NCBI GenBank assembly: GCA_004431415.1 | Contig: QPMI01000005.1 | Location: 248,001 to 312,000, forward strand | Origin: Cyanophora paradoxa | Lineage: Eukaryota > Glaucocystophyceae > Cyanophorales > Cyanophoraceae | Length of the DNA stretch: 64,000 bases | Direction of reading: 5' to 3' | Part shown: piece after piece, positions 62,501 through 64,000 of the stretch | Layout: each line of letters opens with the position of its first letter | Position numbering within the stretch: position 1 is the stretch's first letter | The notes under the pieces: model-generated | Databases searched by the model: none | The model's input: only the letters and a program-made list of their open reading frames with translations | Told to the model about the DNA's origin: nothing | Program-made: the position numbers and the translations under genes

Positions 62501-64000
62501 AGCCGCTTCCTCCGCCTCGTCACCGACTCCTGCGGCCTCGTGCGCCTCCAAAGCTCGTCAGCTAAAGTCTAGAAGATCTTTTCAATCTTCGGGATTATAG
62601 ATCGGACTAGACCCTCCGCTCTTCGGGTTGCACATGTATGACGGCTCGGGATCGGGGGCGGGCCTCGCCCCAGAGGGGCACCTAAACCGACCCGAGCTAG
62701 AGCTCAAAACAAAAAGCTTCAAAGCTCAAAGCTTCTTATAACTCGCTAGATTTAGATCTAAAGTGACGGCTCGGGGGCAGGCGCTGGGGCAGGTGATGCT
62801 GCGGGAGCGGCTGCTGCGCGAGGCGCGCCACTCGGCGCTGCTCGCGGGCATCGTACGCGAGATCTCCCAGGTTCGTCAAGCTTTCTCAGGCTTTCTTAAG
62901 CTATAATATATAACCGTTTTACTATAACTCAACGGTTTTACTGTAAGATCTCTATACTATACGACGGGTGGGTAGGATGGGTTCGTAGGACGGCGCACAT
63001 GCGCGCGCTCGCTGCGGGCCGGGCCGGGCGGGCCCGGCGGGCGGGCGGGCGGGTAGGTTGGGGTGGGTCCGACGCCTCTTTTAGAGCTAAGAAGGAAGCT
63101 CAGTAGGAAGCCAAGGAAGGGAAGAAGTAAAGCCATGCGCGCGCGCGCCCTGAGCGGGTGGGTTTGCCCCGCGGGTAGGGTGGTTTCGAATTCGTAACAC
63201 GGCGCACATTTGAACCTCTAACTCAAGCATATAGAGCTAGATATTCGCTCTCTGCGCGATGCTCTGCGCTTATTCGTTAATGAGATAAGATTGACTCCGC
63301 GATCCATCGATATCGCAGGAGGTCGACAACTCAATTGAGACGATCGTCGCCCGAAGGTGCGTCGCCGCTCCCGGACCGGATCCGCCGCCCTAGTCACGCC
63401 CCTCTTAGAAAATTAGTTAGTTCCTCTTAGAACGCGCCCAGAACGCCCCTCTTAGTTGGGTAGTTCCGCCCTAGGATCCGCGCCCAGAACGCCCCTCTTA
63501 AGCTTAGTTACTTAGTTCGGACCTCTTAGATCTAGAGCAATCCACTTCGAGATTTAAGACCCAAAACCCAGTTTCGCTTTCGCTTTCTCATTTTGAGGCT
63601 TGAATTGCAGCGCGGAGCTGGTGGGCAGGGCCTTCCGCGCGGACCGCTGCGCCGTCTTCCTCTACAACGACAACACCTACCAGGAGCGCCTTGTCCAGCC
63701 CCAGGTAATTAATTATGCAAGAAACAATCAATAAAGAAACCCTCGCCCGCTTCGCCGAAACGATTGCAAGAGACCAATAAGAGAAAGCTCTTAGAAGCTA
63801 TTAGAAGCACGTACCAGGAGCGCCTCGTCCAGCCCCAGGTCCCTGCCGTTTATTAATCGATGCGTCCCGCCTTAAGCGTGTTATTTTACGATTTTCGTTG
63901 TTATATATTACGCGTTCCTTCATCGTTGGCGATTGGGTTGGCGATTAATATATTTCCTTGGCTGACTTGAGCTCGCATATCGGCTGCAGTTTGTCTGGGC
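59553..64000 (+). CDS. Tandem GAF-domain protein, continues past window
   Basis: ATG 59553 (MGSSASIDIAAAGSAARTCP) opens a long Ala/Arg/Ser-rich N-terminus with SPSSTSIKRRRSTSDGSAAV and RFIPLALELKGSLARAQGEA. After introns: a coiled-coil (REVEQENAVLQ, RELQERELISRLVAEINDGD); GAF 1 as AELLCRHFNATRCMIFDVSR, CLRSERARRLGTRFSDETVQ, GVFTWHGLERVPPELRGALE, SAVNAIIVVEDTG, WGAQESRFLRLVTDSCGLVR; a second linker helix LLREARHSALLAGIVREISQ, EVDNSIETIVAR; and GAF 2 starting AELVGRAFRADRCAVFLYND, cut by the window edge. This linker-GAF-linker-GAF plan is typical of sensor kinases, phosphodiesterases and cyclases; the effector domain is not in view. The last coding exon seen ends at about 63,703. Confidence 0.75.
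63808..63840 (+). pseudogene. Echo of the GAF 2 exon end inside its own intron
   Basis: ACCAGGAGCGCCT(C/T)GTCCAGCCCCAGGT occurs at 63,672-63,705 as the exon end plus donor, and again at about 63,810-63,841 in the following intron, with one difference seen. The duplicated donor could be used as an alternative splice site. Confidence 0.7.

Noticed and set aside
14640-64000. tRNA or rRNA genes in the GC-rich part
   Set aside because: I saw no convincing cloverleaf or rRNA core motifs while reading. A dedicated tRNA/rRNA scan was not possible, so absence is not proven.

Overview
The window has two unlike parts joined at about base 14,600. Bases 1-14,560 are AT-rich, intron-free and tightly packed, with gaps of mostly 10-40 bases. 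They encode viral particle proteins: a partial double-jelly-roll-type major capsid protein, two related minor-capsid-like proteins, a patatin phospholipase with a discoidin-like tail, a 1,444-residue HxH-repeat fibre, four tandem paralogous fibre or receptor-binding genes (two of them broken), a phage-like 88-residue protein, a treble-clef zinc protein and an S-adenosylmethionine decarboxylase. This fits a polinton-like virus or small NCLDV relative of an alga. Its left end lies outside the window.

Bases 14,640-64,000 are mostly very GC-rich nuclear DNA with many short spliceosomal introns. The genes suggest a photosynthetic, flagellated protist: a probably plastid-targeted ATP sulfurylase, the ciliary BBSome subunit BBS4, a RING+VWA (WAV3-like) ubiquitin ligase, an ACC-synthase-like aminotransferase, a Nudix hydrolase, a tandem GAF protein, and secreted fibronectin-III and discoidin-repeat proteins. 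I cannot name the lineage with confidence.

Layout: viral block (1-13,606); non-coding viral tail with inverted repeats and iteron-like repeats (13,607-14,564); a 28-bp-arm hairpin at the junction (14,565-14,637), where an FN3 gene on the minus strand ends abruptly (14,579-16,659); repeat-rich intergenic DNA with two copies of a ~260-bp MITE-like family (16,660-20,430); a truncated inverted duplicate of an unknown gene (20,430-22,343); a 4.36-kb element with 144-bp terminal inverted repeats and two unknown genes (23,097-27,456); the full copy of the unknown gene (27,587-30,438); Nudix gene (30,709-32,072); a decayed exon copy and the third MITE (32,073-33,400); discoidin-repeat gene (33,867-37,435); BBS4 (37,955-42,626, minus), divergent from ATP sulfurylase (42,743-44,842, plus); aminotransferase (46,365-51,561, minus); WAV3-like gene (52,113-57,845, plus); GAF gene (59,553 to beyond the end).

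The strongest leads are the modular viral fibre cassette with broken members, the hairpin junction that seems to cut a host gene, the TIR element whose introns and ends carry clusters of CGTGCCC/GGGCACG, a sense-strand GTACCCC heptamer that marks host introns, and repeated decayed 'echo' copies of exons beside their own genes. Exon joins were read by eye from GT/GC-AG signals and protein similarity. Outer limits of spliced genes are approximate unless stated.
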